Counted from the stretch's first letter, positions 53,282 to 62,079 are shown. The stretch: DNA of 64,000 bases from an uncultured Lachnospiraceae bacterium (GCA_949051815.1 CARQVR010000002.1:62001-126000), one strand, 5' to 3'. Made by a program: numbers and translations. The notes: a model not told the origin generated them from the letters alone.

Positions 53282-53803
53282 ATGAGAGACTGGCATAAGA
53301 TAAAATATCTTGTGATTGACGTGGACGGCACCATGACGGATGCGGGCATCTACTATGATGAGCATGGAAACGAGCTTAAAAAATTCTGCACCAAGGATGC
53401 GGCGGGCTTTTTCGCGGCGCGCAGGGCGGGCATCAAAATTCTTGTCCTGACGGGCAGAGAATGCGCCGCTACGACGAGGCGCATGGGTGAGATGAAAGTG
53501 GACTTCCTCGTGCAAAACTGCAAGGATAAGGTTCCCTATCTGGAGGGGTTTTTGCAGGAACAGGGCGCAGGCTGGGAGGAGACCGGATATCTCGGGGACG
53601 ATTTAAACGATCTGCTGGGGATGAGCCGCTGCGGTTTTGCGGGTTGTCCGGCGGATGCCTGCGCGGAAGTGAAAGAGCGGGCGGACTATGTTTCGACAGT
53701 GAAAGGCGGTTACGGCGCGGTGCGGGATATCATAGAGCATATGCTGCGCGAACGGGGAGAATGGGAAAAACTTACGGCTGAGATTTTCGGCATCGGCGTG
53801 TAG
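53282..53803 (+). CDS. HAD phosphatase, KdsC-like (ulosonate-phosphate phosphatase)
   Basis: 173 residues, the usual KdsC length. The HAD motif VIDVDGTMTDAGIYYDEHGNELKKF places nucleophile Asp13 and Asp15; CTKDAAGFFAARRAGIKILVLTGRE follows, then YLGDDLNDL near residue 102. KdsC and related proteins remove phosphate from Kdo-8-phosphate or sialic acid-9-phosphate. With the cytidylyltransferase (49644) and aldolase (51407) it suggests a phosphorylated keto acid intermediate. Confidence 0.9.
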   Translation: MRDWHKIKYLVIDVDGTMTDAGIYYDEHGNELKKFCTKDAAGFFAARRAGIKILVLTGRECAATTRRMGEMKVDFLVQNCKDKVPYLEGFLQEQGAGWEETGYLGDDLNDLLGMSRCGFAGCPADACAEVKERADYVSTVKGGYGAVRDIIEHMLRERGEWEKLTAEIFGIGV

Positions 53804-53826
53804 GAGAGCGGGAAGGATAAGTGCGC

Positions 53827-54894
53827 ATGGGTCTGATGGATTTTTTAAAAAAATCGGAAAAACTGGTATTCTGGAACCGGTGCAGAATACACAGCGCAAA
53901 AGCGGATTTCAGGGAAATGGTGCTAAACGGGTATCACAGCCCGGACTTTTTGGAGGTGCGCCATTTTGGAGACGAATACGGAGGGTGTACAATCTATGCC
54001 GCCAATGAGACAGGGAACGGCATAGGTTTTTTTGCTGAATTGGGCATGACGCTGATTAAGCTCCATTTCGCTGACGAGAGGGGATTTACACCTTATATTC
54101 ACTGGGGGGAGCGATACGTTTATTACGAGCCGGATGGCATAGACGGGGAAAAAAATGCCTTTCTGCACTATTTTAAGCCGGCTTCCGGCGTGGCTTCCAT
54201 TGCACATGCCGCCCATGTGATTTTTCAGACGCCGTGGCAGTGTAATCAGGTTAAGGCGCTGTACGGCGCGGTCAGCTATGACGTGTCGCAGGATTATATC
54301 GACGCCATGGCGCGGATGCTTAAAAAATATATCCGTTATAATGATAAGACAAAAAAGTATCTGGAAGACGGGTTTACGCGGCTTCTGGGAGATAAAAAGA
54401 CGATAGCGGTGCATTATCGCGGCACCGATTTTAACAGAGGCTACAACAACCATCCCGTGCCGGTTCAGGTGGAACAGGAGATTGACAAGGTGCGGGAGCT
54501 TTTGGCGAATAAGGATTATGAACAGGTTTTTCTTGCGACGGACGAAAATGCCGTGGTTGGCCGGTTCAGGCAGGAGTTCGGGGATGCGGTGAAGCTGTAT
54601 GAGGACACGTACCGGGACGACGGCAGCGGGGAATCCGTTGCTTTCAGCAAGTCAGAGAGAAAACACCACCATTACAAGCTGGGGCTGGAGGTGCTGCGCG
54701 ACCAGTACACCCTGACCAACTGTGCGGGAATTGTGTGCGGTTACTCTAACATCACTTTTCTTGCGCGGGTTATGCGCAGAGCATGGTTTGACGCGGAGTG
54801 GGAAGACTACTGTCTGATCGACAACGGCCTGTTCCACAACAAAAACAGTTTCAGCGCCAGCGAAAATGCAAGAAAGAACGGGCAGACACCATGA
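53827..54894 (+). CDS. GT23/NodZ-like fucosyltransferase
   Basis: About 355 residues. The donor-site segment TIAVHYRGTDFNRGYNNHP near residue 197, VFLATDENAVV near 240 and CAGIVCGYSNITFLARV near 300 are those of the alpha-1,6-fucosyltransferase (GT23/NodZ) superfamily, where RxxD-type motifs bind GDP-fucose. It is a paralogue of the interrupted gene at 59339. ATG 53827 has AAGGA 9 bases upstream; a GTG at 53821 is less well spaced. The stop overlaps the start of the GT8 gene. Confidence 0.8.
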   Translation: MGLMDFLKKSEKLVFWNRCRIHSAKADFREMVLNGYHSPDFLEVRHFGDEYGGCTIYAANETGNGIGFFAELGMTLIKLHFADERGFTPYIHWGERYVYYEPDGIDGEKNAFLHYFKPASGVASIAHAAHVIFQTPWQCNQVKALYGAVSYDVSQDYIDAMARMLKKYIRYNDKTKKYLEDGFTRLLGDKKTIAVHYRGTDFNRGYNNHPVPVQVEQEIDKVRELLANKDYEQVFLATDENAVVGRFRQEFGDAVKLYEDTYRDDGSGESVAFSKSERKHHHYKLGLEVLRDQYTLTNCAGIVCGYSNITFLARVMRRAWFDAEWEDYCLIDNGLFHNKNSFSASENARKNGQTP

Positions 54895-55949
54895 GAATGA
54901 ATATATATCTGACAACCGGCAGAAAGAATTATAAATACGCGTATGTGGCGATCCGGTCGCTGTTCGAGAACAATCCCGACGCGGAAATTTATCTGTACAT
55001 CGTGTCGGAGGATCTGGAAGAGCCGGATCTTGCGCATGAGTATGCGCTGGCGAAACAGTACGGCAATCACATCGTTATCCTGCGTTTTGACGAACAGGTG
55101 GCAGGCCGCTATATTCAGGTGCACGCGGACGACCATTGGCCCATCGGGACGATGTCAAGTTACTGGCTGTTCCATGAGCTGCTGCCGGAGGACGTGGACA
55201 GGATTATGGTAATCGAATCAGATACGGTGATCGTAGGCGATCTTACGGAAATCTACGGGACGGATTTTGAGGGCGCTTATGCGGTCTGTCCGGGACCGGA
55301 ACACAAGCCGGAGAACCACCGGAATTTTATGGAGAAGATTGGCGGGGATTGTCTGACCTTTGTGCTGTCCATGTACGACGTGAAAAAAATACGGGAAGAT
55401 TTCACGCTGGAAGAGATTCTGGCGAAGGATGAAATTGTAAAAAAACATGTGGGCAACTCCCAGATGGAGTTTACGTTCGGCCTGCTTTTTAAAGGGAAAA
55501 TCAAGTATGTTCCTGGGAAAATTTCCTGCATCGACGAGAACGAGCGGTATATGCAGGAGCTGGGGTACGACTATGTGGCGGCGTGTGAGAAGACGGCTAA
55601 AATTATTCATTTTTCCTCTTACAAGGATTACAGCAAGCCGTGGAACCCCGTCTATCTCGTGCCGGGATACAGCGTGTGGTGGAAATACGCCGTGGACAGC
55701 CCTTATTATGAGGAGTATATTAAGCGTCAGTGGCAGATTTATGACGCATCGAGGGCAAAGCAGGCGGCGGTGCAGAAAAATGTGACTTACCGCAATATCC
55801 TGTTGTGTACGCTTGTGCTGACGGTTGCGCTGCTTTGCGCGGCATGTCTTTTGTCGGACGTCGGGATTTATGGTGCAGCGGCGGTCGTGGGGGCGGCTGC
55901 GGTTTCCTTTGTGGCGTCTCTTGCGGTGCGGTATTTCTCCATGCGCTAA
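54891..55949 (+). CDS. Glycosyltransferase family 8 with C-terminal membrane helices
   Basis: 352 residues. The N-terminal NIYLTTGRKNYKYAYVAIRSLFENNPDAEIYLYIVSED and the metal-binding VIESDTVIVGDLTEIYG (residue ~105) show a retaining GT8 enzyme, often glucosyl- or galactosyltransferases. IIHFSSYKDYSKPW near residue 240 is the conserved H-F-x-G-x-x-K-P-W variant. Two hydrophobic helices at the C-terminus (about 297-345) anchor it. ATG 54891 overlaps the previous stop (ATGA); ATG 54897 is also possible. Confidence 0.88.
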   Translation: MRMNIYLTTGRKNYKYAYVAIRSLFENNPDAEIYLYIVSEDLEEPDLAHEYALAKQYGNHIVILRFDEQVAGRYIQVHADDHWPIGTMSSYWLFHELLPEDVDRIMVIESDTVIVGDLTEIYGTDFEGAYAVCPGPEHKPENHRNFMEKIGGDCLTFVLSMYDVKKIREDFTLEEILAKDEIVKKHVGNSQMEFTFGLLFKGKIKYVPGKISCIDENERYMQELGYDYVAACEKTAKIIHFSSYKDYSKPWNPVYLVPGYSVWWKYAVDSPYYEEYIKRQWQIYDASRAKQAAVQKNVTYRNILLCTLVLTVALLCAACLLSDVGIYGAAAVVGAAAVSFVASLAVRYFSMR

Positions 55950-55985
55950 GAGGGGCGTAAGACAGCGGCGGCCGTTATGAAAAAA

Positions 55986-56100
55986 CAGGTGCCCGCGCAG
56001 AGGATATCGCCGCTAAAAGCGTGTAATGAAAGCGCAGGTGCCCGCGCAGGGGATATCGCCGCCAAAAGCGTGTAATGAAAAACCACAGGTGTCCGTGCAG
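55986..56100. repeat. Short tandem direct repeat (two full copies and one partial)
   Basis: Units start at 55986, 56035 and 56086, each with CAGGTGCCCGCGCAG (the third CAGGTGTCCGTGCAG), then GGATATCGCCGC and AAAAGCGTGTAATGAAA in the first two. Periods are 49 and 51 bases. The spacing is too regular and the units too similar for a CRISPR array, and there are no spacers. It lies in the gap before the GT4 gene at 56117, and each full unit ends with an ATG AAA that could be mistaken for a start. Confidence 0.75.
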
Positions 56101-56116
56101 ACGGGTAGGGGAGTGC

Positions 56117-57421
56117 ATGAAAAAGAAATTGATTCTGGCGACAAACAGTTTTCCGTATAACACAGGCGAAAAAGCCTTTATTCTTCCTGAACTTGAGCGG
56201 CTGCGGGAACAATATGACATTACTGTCATATCCCATGCGGATGCGGACCAGAGAAAGTCAGGCTATGTGGACGGGGATGTTTTAGAGGGGCTGCAGGTGC
56301 TTTGTTTTCCCAGACCGGTCATTCGCGTCAGCGATAAGGCGAAAGCTCTTTTCTCTTATCTGTTCTCCGCCGACGGTAGGCAGGAAATCCGGGAGATATG
56401 CGGGGGTGGGGGGAAAGCGGTGCAGGGAAGGGTTTCGTTTCGCAAGATGGCGGAGCGGCTTTACCAGTCGCTGTCCTTTTACGCGCAGGCGATGGCGGAC
56501 CGGAAGGAAATCCGGGAGAGCGGGGTCTTGTCGGGAACGGAACCGGTTATTTACTATAGCTTTTGGAACACCTATTACTGTTACAGCATGGTCATGGAAA
56601 AGCAGCGGCACCCGGATGTAAAGATTTTCTCAAGGCTCCACGGATTTGACTTGTACCACGAGCGGGTGCCGGGCGAAAGGCAGCCGATGAAACATCAGAT
56701 GGAGAGGGGAACGGACGGCCTCCTTTTTCTCGGTGATTTTGCGAGACAGTATTATCGGGAGCGCGTGCAGGGCGGCAGTCCTTCGGGCACACCGCTATAT
56801 GTATGCCCGCTGGGAACAGAGCCTCCAGCGAGACGAATGCCGCCGCGGACGGATGCGCAGTGGCGTCTGCTGAGTTGTTCGTCCGTGATTCCGATCAAGC
56901 GGGTGGAGCGCATTGTGGACGGCCTTGCGGCGGCAAAAGGCGATGGGATCAGCATACACTGGACCCACATCGGCGGCGGGGAAGGACTTGAAAGCCTGCG
57001 GGAGTACGCTGCGGAGCGGTTGAAGGGCAGAGCGGATATCCGGTATACGTTTGCCGGACAGATGGAACATGAGGAGGTCGTCCGATATTATGAGACACAG
57101 CAGGCGGACTGCTTTGTCACCACCTCATCCACCGAGGGCGTGCCCGTATCCGTGATGGAAGCCATGTCTTACGGCATTCCCATTATAGCGACTCCGGTGG
57201 GCGGCATACCGGAAATGATACAGGGCAACGGCATCCTGATTTCCGAAAGTCCCTCCGGGGAGGAGACGGCGGAGGCCATTTTGCGGCTGTGCCGCATGGA
57301 CGCAGAGAGTACGGCAGTGCTGAAAGACAGAAGCTATGAGCTGTGGGCGCAGAGGTTTGCGATTGAGGCGACGGCGCGGCGGCTTATAGAGATTATGGAG
57401 ACGGAATCTCTTAGAGAATAA
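56117..57421 (+). CDS. Glycosyltransferase family 4
   Basis: About 434 residues. KKLILATNSFPYNTGEKAFILPELERL, a linker, FSRLHGFDLYHERVPG near residue 190, LSCSSVIPIKRVERIVDGL near 260 and VTTSSTEGVPVSVMEAMSYGIPIIATPVGGIPE near 350 give a GT-B enzyme with the E-x7-E donor motif. ATG 56117 has GGGGAG about 6 bases upstream; an earlier in-frame ATG (56075) belongs to the tandem repeat and has no ribosome site. Confidence 0.88.
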   Translation: MKKKLILATNSFPYNTGEKAFILPELERLREQYDITVISHADADQRKSGYVDGDVLEGLQVLCFPRPVIRVSDKAKALFSYLFSADGRQEIREICGGGGKAVQGRVSFRKMAERLYQSLSFYAQAMADRKEIRESGVLSGTEPVIYYSFWNTYYCYSMVMEKQRHPDVKIFSRLHGFDLYHERVPGERQPMKHQMERGTDGLLFLGDFARQYYRERVQGGSPSGTPLYVCPLGTEPPARRMPPRTDAQWRLLSCSSVIPIKRVERIVDGLAAAKGDGISIHWTHIGGGEGLESLREYAAERLKGRADIRYTFAGQMEHEEVVRYYETQQADCFVTTSSTEGVPVSVMEAMSYGIPIIATPVGGIPEMIQGNGILISESPSGEETAEAILRLCRMDAESTAVLKDRSYELWAQRFAIEATARRLIEIMETESLRE

Positions 57422-57460
57422 AAACAATTTTTAGGAAGTTCCAGTGCAGGAGAGGATTGT

Positions 57461-57760
57461 ATGAGTAGTAAAATTTATACACAGGAACAAATCAAAGAAA
57501 TCTTATATCCTGTTTTCAAACAATATGGAGTTCATAAAGCGTTTCTGTTCGGCTCATATGTGAAGGGAGCGGCAAAAGCGGATAGTGATGTTGATATTGT
57601 TGTGGACAGCGGGTTGAGAGGGCTTTCATTTTATGGATTGTTGGAAGAGGTGGTAATATCCCTTGACAAGAAAGTGGATTTATTAGATGTTACACAGATT
57701 GTACCTGAATCTGAAATAGATCGGGAAATTAAGAAGACGGGAGTGCTTATTTATGGATGA
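57461..57760 (+). CDS. mntA: MNT-type nucleotidyltransferase antitoxin (MntA-like)
   Basis: 99 residues. LFGSYVKGAAKADSDVDIVVD has the GS...SDVD nucleotidyltransferase motif (G31-S32, D43, D45). MntA-like proteins partner with HEPN toxins; known members AMPylate the toxin to neutralise it. AGGAGAGG precedes the ATG, and the stop overlaps the next start by 8 bases. AT-rich relative to the glycan genes around it. Confidence 0.85.
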   Translation: MSSKIYTQEQIKEILYPVFKQYGVHKAFLFGSYVKGAAKADSDVDIVVDSGLRGLSFYGLLEEVVISLDKKVDLLDVTQIVPESEIDREIKKTGVLIYG

Positions 57761-58088
57761 TAAAGACAGATATATTTTGAAAAAGATATATCTCCACATA
57801 GTTTCTGTATTGGAATATTGTGAAAAAACGGTCTGTTTAGAAGCGTTTAGAGAAAACAGGATGCAGGTAGAAGCATGCGTTTTTAATTTGATGCAGATTG
57901 GAGAACTGGCGAAAACTTCTTTGAGCGAAGAGGCGAAGAATCAGATTGCCACAATTCCGTGGAAGCAGATTTATGGTATGCGAAACAGAATTGTTCATGG
58001 ATATGAAGGTGTTGAGCTGCGGATTGTGTGGGATACAATAAAGGAGGATTTACCAATTTTAAAAGTGGAATTGGAAAAATATATATAA
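57753..58088 (+). CDS. hepT: HEPN-domain RNase toxin (HepT-like)
   Basis: 111 residues of mostly helical sequence. R77-x4-H82-x-Y84 (RNRIVHGY) is the HEPN RNase active-site motif. HepT enzymes cleave RNA and are kept silent by MntA. The order here (mntA then hepT, 8-base overlap) is common. It lies between two GT4 genes in the same direction as the operon, and looks like a module inserted in the locus. Confidence 0.87.
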   Translation: MDDKDRYILKKIYLHIVSVLEYCEKTVCLEAFRENRMQVEACVFNLMQIGELAKTSLSEEAKNQIATIPWKQIYGMRNRIVHGYEGVELRIVWDTIKEDLPILKVELEKYI

Positions 58089-58148
58089 TCCTTTATTAGA
58101 TGAATGCCACCCATTCGGAAATAACGATGAATCCGTGAGGAAAATGAT

Positions 58149-59342
58149 ATGCGTATTATGTTTGCGGTGCCCTGTTACTGGCCTTCTCAGGACGGGGTGA
58201 CGATCATTACAAGTTATCTGGCGGGCGGTCTTGCCGCGAAGGGGCATGACGTGTTTGTGCTCACCAGCGCGGGCAACGGCGGGCTGCAGGTCTTACCTGA
58301 GGAGGATAGCCACGACGGGGTTAAGATCAGGAGAATGCGCGTCCACACAAGATGGCCGCTGTTTATAAAAGGACGGGATAAAAAGAGTACGAAGGCAGTG
58401 TACCGGAAAGCGGTGCAGGACTTTGCGCCGGATGTGCTCGTGGTGGTGTGCGCCCAGACGTGGACCCTTGACTGGATTCTGCCCTGCCTGAAAAATCTGG
58501 ACTGTGTGAAGATTTTTTATTCCCACGGTTATTCCGCGTGGAAGACAGACGTCTCCTGCGGCTCATATCTTAAAAAGAGAGATGTGGTCGGCGCGTGGGC
58601 GGCATACAGAGCGGACAGGTATTACAAAAAGCTGCACCGGTATATCAGGCTGTTTGACCGGACGATCTATTTATCAGAAGACAGCAACGCCGCGGTGTAT
58701 GCGAAGCAGTACGGCCTGACCAACGGCAGAGTTTTAAAAAACGCCATCGACGACCGGTTTTTTGATGAGGATATGCGGCATGGCTATGAGGAAAAAGCGT
58801 GCATCAGCTACCTTTTTGTGGCAAACTATAACCAGAACAAAAATCAGGAAATGCTGATCCGGGCTTTTGGTGAAGCGAAGATCGGAAAGAGCAGGCTGGT
58901 GCTCGTCGGATTTGAGGAAAACGCTTACTATGAGCGGCTTTTGGAAGTGATCCGCGAGAAGGTGGACGGGCAGCCGGACAAGGAAGTGCAGTTTTATATT
59001 CACGTCAGCAGGGACACGGTGATTGACTTATACCGCACATGCGATGTGTTTACCTGCTCCAGCTTGTCGGAGAACTATCCGATTGTGGCGCATGAGGCGG
59101 CCGCCACTGGAATGCCTGTTATCAGTACAAACGTGGGGATTTATGACAGAATCGACGGGGCATATATCGTGGAGGACACGGCGCAGATGAAGCGCGCCAT
59201 GGAAGAACTGTACCACGACGCCGGGGAGCGCGCCCGCAGGGGGCAGGCGGCATACGAGTGGGTATGCGGTCAGGGATGCCGGATTCGGGATAAGGTGGAG
59301 TGGATGGAACGGGATATGAGGGAGATGGTTGAGAAAAGATGA
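58149..59342 (+). CDS. Glycosyltransferase family 4
   Basis: 397 residues. RIMFAVPCYWPSQDGVTIITSYLAGGLAAKGHDVFVLTS, SHGYSAWKTDVSCGS near residue 123, YLFVANYNQNKNQEMLIRAF near 220 and CSSLSENYPIVAHEAAATGMPVIS near 300 show a GT-B enzyme; the donor site reads E-N-Y-P-I-V-A-H-E. GTGAGGAAAAT precedes the ATG. Its stop overlaps the ATG of the next gene (ATGA), so the two are likely translated together. Confidence 0.88.
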   Translation: MRIMFAVPCYWPSQDGVTIITSYLAGGLAAKGHDVFVLTSAGNGGLQVLPEEDSHDGVKIRRMRVHTRWPLFIKGRDKKSTKAVYRKAVQDFAPDVLVVVCAQTWTLDWILPCLKNLDCVKIFYSHGYSAWKTDVSCGSYLKKRDVVGAWAAYRADRYYKKLHRYIRLFDRTIYLSEDSNAAVYAKQYGLTNGRVLKNAIDDRFFDEDMRHGYEEKACISYLFVANYNQNKNQEMLIRAFGEAKIGKSRLVLVGFEENAYYERLLEVIREKVDGQPDKEVQFYIHVSRDTVIDLYRTCDVFTCSSLSENYPIVAHEAAATGMPVISTNVGIYDRIDGAYIVEDTAQMKRAMEELYHDAGERARRGQAAYEWVCGQGCRIRDKVEWMERDMREMVEKR

Positions 59343-60323
59343 AAAGCGGAATTTACGGATTGTATAAAAAAATAAGGAACTTTATGAATCTGGAGGGCTA
59401 TTATTTTCTTCACAGAATCAGGGCGAAGTATTATATTATTATACGCCCGGAAGGCGGCGCCGGTTTTTTTTCAAACTATATGTGGGTTTTGGGACATGTG
59501 GTTTTCGCGCGCAAACTGGGGTATATTCCCGTTGTTGATATGAAAAACTATCCGACGCTGTACAGTGAAGATACGGCGGTAGACGGCATTGATAATGCAT
59601 GGAATTATTATTTTCAGGACATAGACAGCGTGACCCTGGAAGAAGCGTATGCGAGCGGGCGGTATGTACTCGGGAAAGATAAATATTTAGCGAAATATGC
59701 AGAAAAGTTTTGTATGCCGGTGTATCGCTTCCCGACGGAAAAAGCGATCTGCTATTATGCGCCGGTTATCGAACGGAATCTGCACCTGAGGGAGGATTTG
59801 CAGGCAGCATATAACACGGACTGGGGAAAGAAAGTGGAAAAGAACGATCATGTGCTTGGCATTCACATACGCGGCACGGATATGAAAAACAATCTCGGAC
59901 ATCCTATGCCTGCTTCCGTCAGGGATTATCTGACACAGACGTATCGGATCCTGGAGCAGAATCCGGAAATTACGAAAATATTTTTGGCTACTGATGAAAA
60001 TAACGTAAAAGAAGTGTACGAAAAAGAATTTCAAAATTCCCGATGGAAGTTGTTTATGAATGAGGCCTTTCGTGTTTGGGATAGGGGGGGGGGTACGGAA
60101 AACCGGTGTTCACGAGACAAAGGTGGAAAACCCGAGACCGAATCACAAATACCGAATGGGAAGGGAAGTATTGCAGGATGCATGGTTTTTACATAAGTGC
60201 GAGTATTTGATATGCGGATATTCCAATATTTCAAATGTCGCTATTTTATGGAAGCAGGGTAAATATAAGCAGGTTGTGTGCGTCCAGTCTGACGGACAGG
60301 GAATGATTCGACAGGGGATTTGA
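59339..60323 (+). CDS. GT23/NodZ-like fucosyltransferase, frame interrupted by a G10 tract
   Basis: Frame 1 runs from ATG 59339 and has IHIRGTDMKNNLGHPM near residue 180 and KIFLATDENNVKEVY near 215, then at 60084 meets ten G and goes into a short unrelated tail ending at 60196. The +1-shifted frame continues the family sequence: HKYRMGREVLQDAW and CEYLICGYSNISNVAILW, up to 60323, matching the C-terminus of the paralogue at 53827. With nine (or twelve) G the product would be about 327 residues. As sequenced the protein is truncated before its conserved end. Either a phase-variable gene, a mutation, or a read error in the homopolymer. Confidence 0.85.
60084..60093 (+). repeat. Poly-G tract (10 G) within coding region
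   Basis: Ten consecutive G between GATA and TACGG. Such tracts change length by slipped-strand mispairing during replication. Removing one G joins the two halves of the GT23-like gene. It is the longest homopolymer of G or C seen in the window. Confidence 0.9.
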
Positions 60324-60397
60324 AAAAATGCAGAAACGACAAGCATGGTGAATTTTGAAAAACTGAGCGGGAAGGCGCTCATGGAGGAAAAGGCGTG

Positions 60398-61351
60398 ATG
60401 GGACGGAGAGAAGGAGAACCGCTGTTAAGTGTCGTTGTGTTCAGCTATAATCATAAAGAATATATAGATATTTGTCTGGAGAGTGTTTTGGGACAAAAAA
60501 CGGATTTTCCCTATGAAGTTTTGCTTGCCGACGACGTTTCACCGGACGGCACAGCGCAGGCGGTAAGGGAGAAGTACGGAAACAGGGTGAAGGTGCTTGA
60601 GCGTACGGAAAATCTTGGATTATGCAAGAATATGTACGATGCCTTTATGCAGGCGAGGGGAAAATACATCTATGAGTGTGCCGGAGACGATTATCTTCCG
60701 GTAGCGCATGTGTTTCAGAAACTGGTCGGATATCTGGAGGAGCATGAGGATATATTCAGTGTGACCGGGTGGACTGAGACTTACAATGTTGCAAAAGGCA
60801 CAAAGGTGGTCGGAAAGCTGTCCGGTACGGAATATACGCTGTCAGATTTTTTAAAGGGCAGCAAGGTGTGTTTTTTTACCGGATTGATACGCAATACCTT
60901 TAAGCAGGATAAACCGGCATATATCTGCAATGGAAGCAGGAATAATGAAGAGGTGCAGATATGGTATTATACGTTGACCAAAAGTAAGAAAGCAATTCTT
61001 CCGGAATGTCTCTACACATATTGCTACAGAAATGATAAGGGAAACGGGAGCTATAATGCGACATGCGACTTTTTGCAGATACTGGAGGATTATGCAAAAG
61101 GGTTTCGCGCGGTTGAAGCGGCTGCGGGGAAAAAATACAGGTTTGATCTTGCCAGAATGACATATTTCAGCGGATGTATTGACTATTACATCCAGAATAA
61201 CGGGTTGAAATCAGCGCCTGATCTTTTGAAAGTACTGCATCCGCGTGAGCTGTTCAGCTTTGTGTGGATCAAGCTGCTCATGAGACTGAACCACAGGGAG
61301 GTTCCGGCATTCCTGCAAAGAGAAAACCGGTTAATCAGACAGCGGTTTTGA
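60398..61351 (+). CDS. Glycosyltransferase family 2
   Basis: 317 residues. LLSVVVFSYNHKEYIDICLESVL, LADDVSPDGT (variant of DDGS), NLGLCKNMYDAF and ECAGDDYL at about residue 92 mark a GT-A enzyme. GWTETYNVAKGTKVVG and NGSRNNEEVQIWY follow. ATG 60398 has GGAGGAAAAGG upstream; GTG 60395 is an alternative. The gene converges with the minus-strand acetyltransferase and the two overlap by 21 bases. Confidence 0.87.
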   Translation: MGRREGEPLLSVVVFSYNHKEYIDICLESVLGQKTDFPYEVLLADDVSPDGTAQAVREKYGNRVKVLERTENLGLCKNMYDAFMQARGKYIYECAGDDYLPVAHVFQKLVGYLEEHEDIFSVTGWTETYNVAKGTKVVGKLSGTEYTLSDFLKGSKVCFFTGLIRNTFKQDKPAYICNGSRNNEEVQIWYYTLTKSKKAILPECLYTYCYRNDKGNGSYNATCDFLQILEDYAKGFRAVEAAAGKKYRFDLARMTYFSGCIDYYIQNNGLKSAPDLLKVLHPRELFSFVWIKLLMRLNHREVPAFLQRENRLIRQRF

Positions 61352-62026
61352 AGACGCTGCATGAGCGATAAAGGCATCAATGTCGTCAAATGCGGAGGCA
61401 TTCTCTTTAATCCACCGGATATCCTTGTCCCACCATTTTATTTCCAGCAGCCTTTCAATCTGTTCAGGAGTAAAACGATACCTGATCACTTTTGCGGGTG
61501 TGCCGACAGCGATGGCGTAAGGGGGAATATCGCGGGTTACGAGAGATTTTGCACCGATGATGGCGCCGTCCCCGATGGTGACGCCCTCCTTCACGCAGAC
61601 GTTGTAACCCATCCATACGTCATTTCCGATGATTACTTTGTAGGGGGTGTCCCCGATGGTCTGCTCATCCACCGGAATGCTTTTTGCCAGAAAATTTTCC
61701 GGCAGCAGGGACTGCGAACTGTAAAAGAGCGGAGAAGTAGAAACCATGTGCAGGGCATGGTCTCCCAGCCCGATATGGCAGTTTGAGGCGATGGAGCAGA
61801 AGCGTCCGATTTTACAGTCATGAATATAACCGCTTTCCCCGATAATATAGGTTCCGTAACCGATATAGGACTTATGGATGCGGCCCCCTACATTGTTGTT
61901 GCCCTCAAAAAAATCGTCGTTGGATATGACAGAGGATTTTTGAAAGATCACGGACTTGTGATGCCTGTTTATCCATTTAAAATAAACAAGATATAATCTA
62001 TGCAGATATTTGCGGATCAGCTTCAT
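61331..62026 (-). CDS. CatB/Vat-like hexapeptide O-acetyltransferase
   Basis: 231 residues on the minus strand. Beta-helix repeats and the family marks NVGGRIHKSYIGYGTYIIGESGYIHDCKIGRFCSIASNCHIGLGDHALHMVSTSPLFY (catalytic-type His), IGNDVWMGYNVCVKEGVTIGDGAIIGAKSLVT and a C-terminal helical part. It acetylates a hydroxyl, here likely on the glycan. It is the only opposing gene in the window; GAGGT lies 5 bases before its start, and a promoter candidate is just upstream (62080-62107). Confidence 0.87.
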   Translation of the reverse strand: MKLIRKYLHRLYLVYFKWINRHHKSVIFQKSSVISNDDFFEGNNNVGGRIHKSYIGYGTYIIGESGYIHDCKIGRFCSIASNCHIGLGDHALHMVSTSPLFYSSQSLLPENFLAKSIPVDEQTIGDTPYKVIIGNDVWMGYNVCVKEGVTIGDGAIIGAKSLVTRDIPPYAIAVGTPAKVIRYRFTPEQIERLLEIKWWDKDIRWIKENASAFDDIDAFIAHAASSKPLSD

Positions 62027-62079
62027 TTTTACCTCATTTCTGCGCCGTTTTTGTCCCGATGACTGTGACGTGTAATTTC

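Noticed and set aside
55986..56100. CRISPR array or minisatellite within a gene
   Set aside because: Tandem units with no unique spacers, non-coding, only two full copies.
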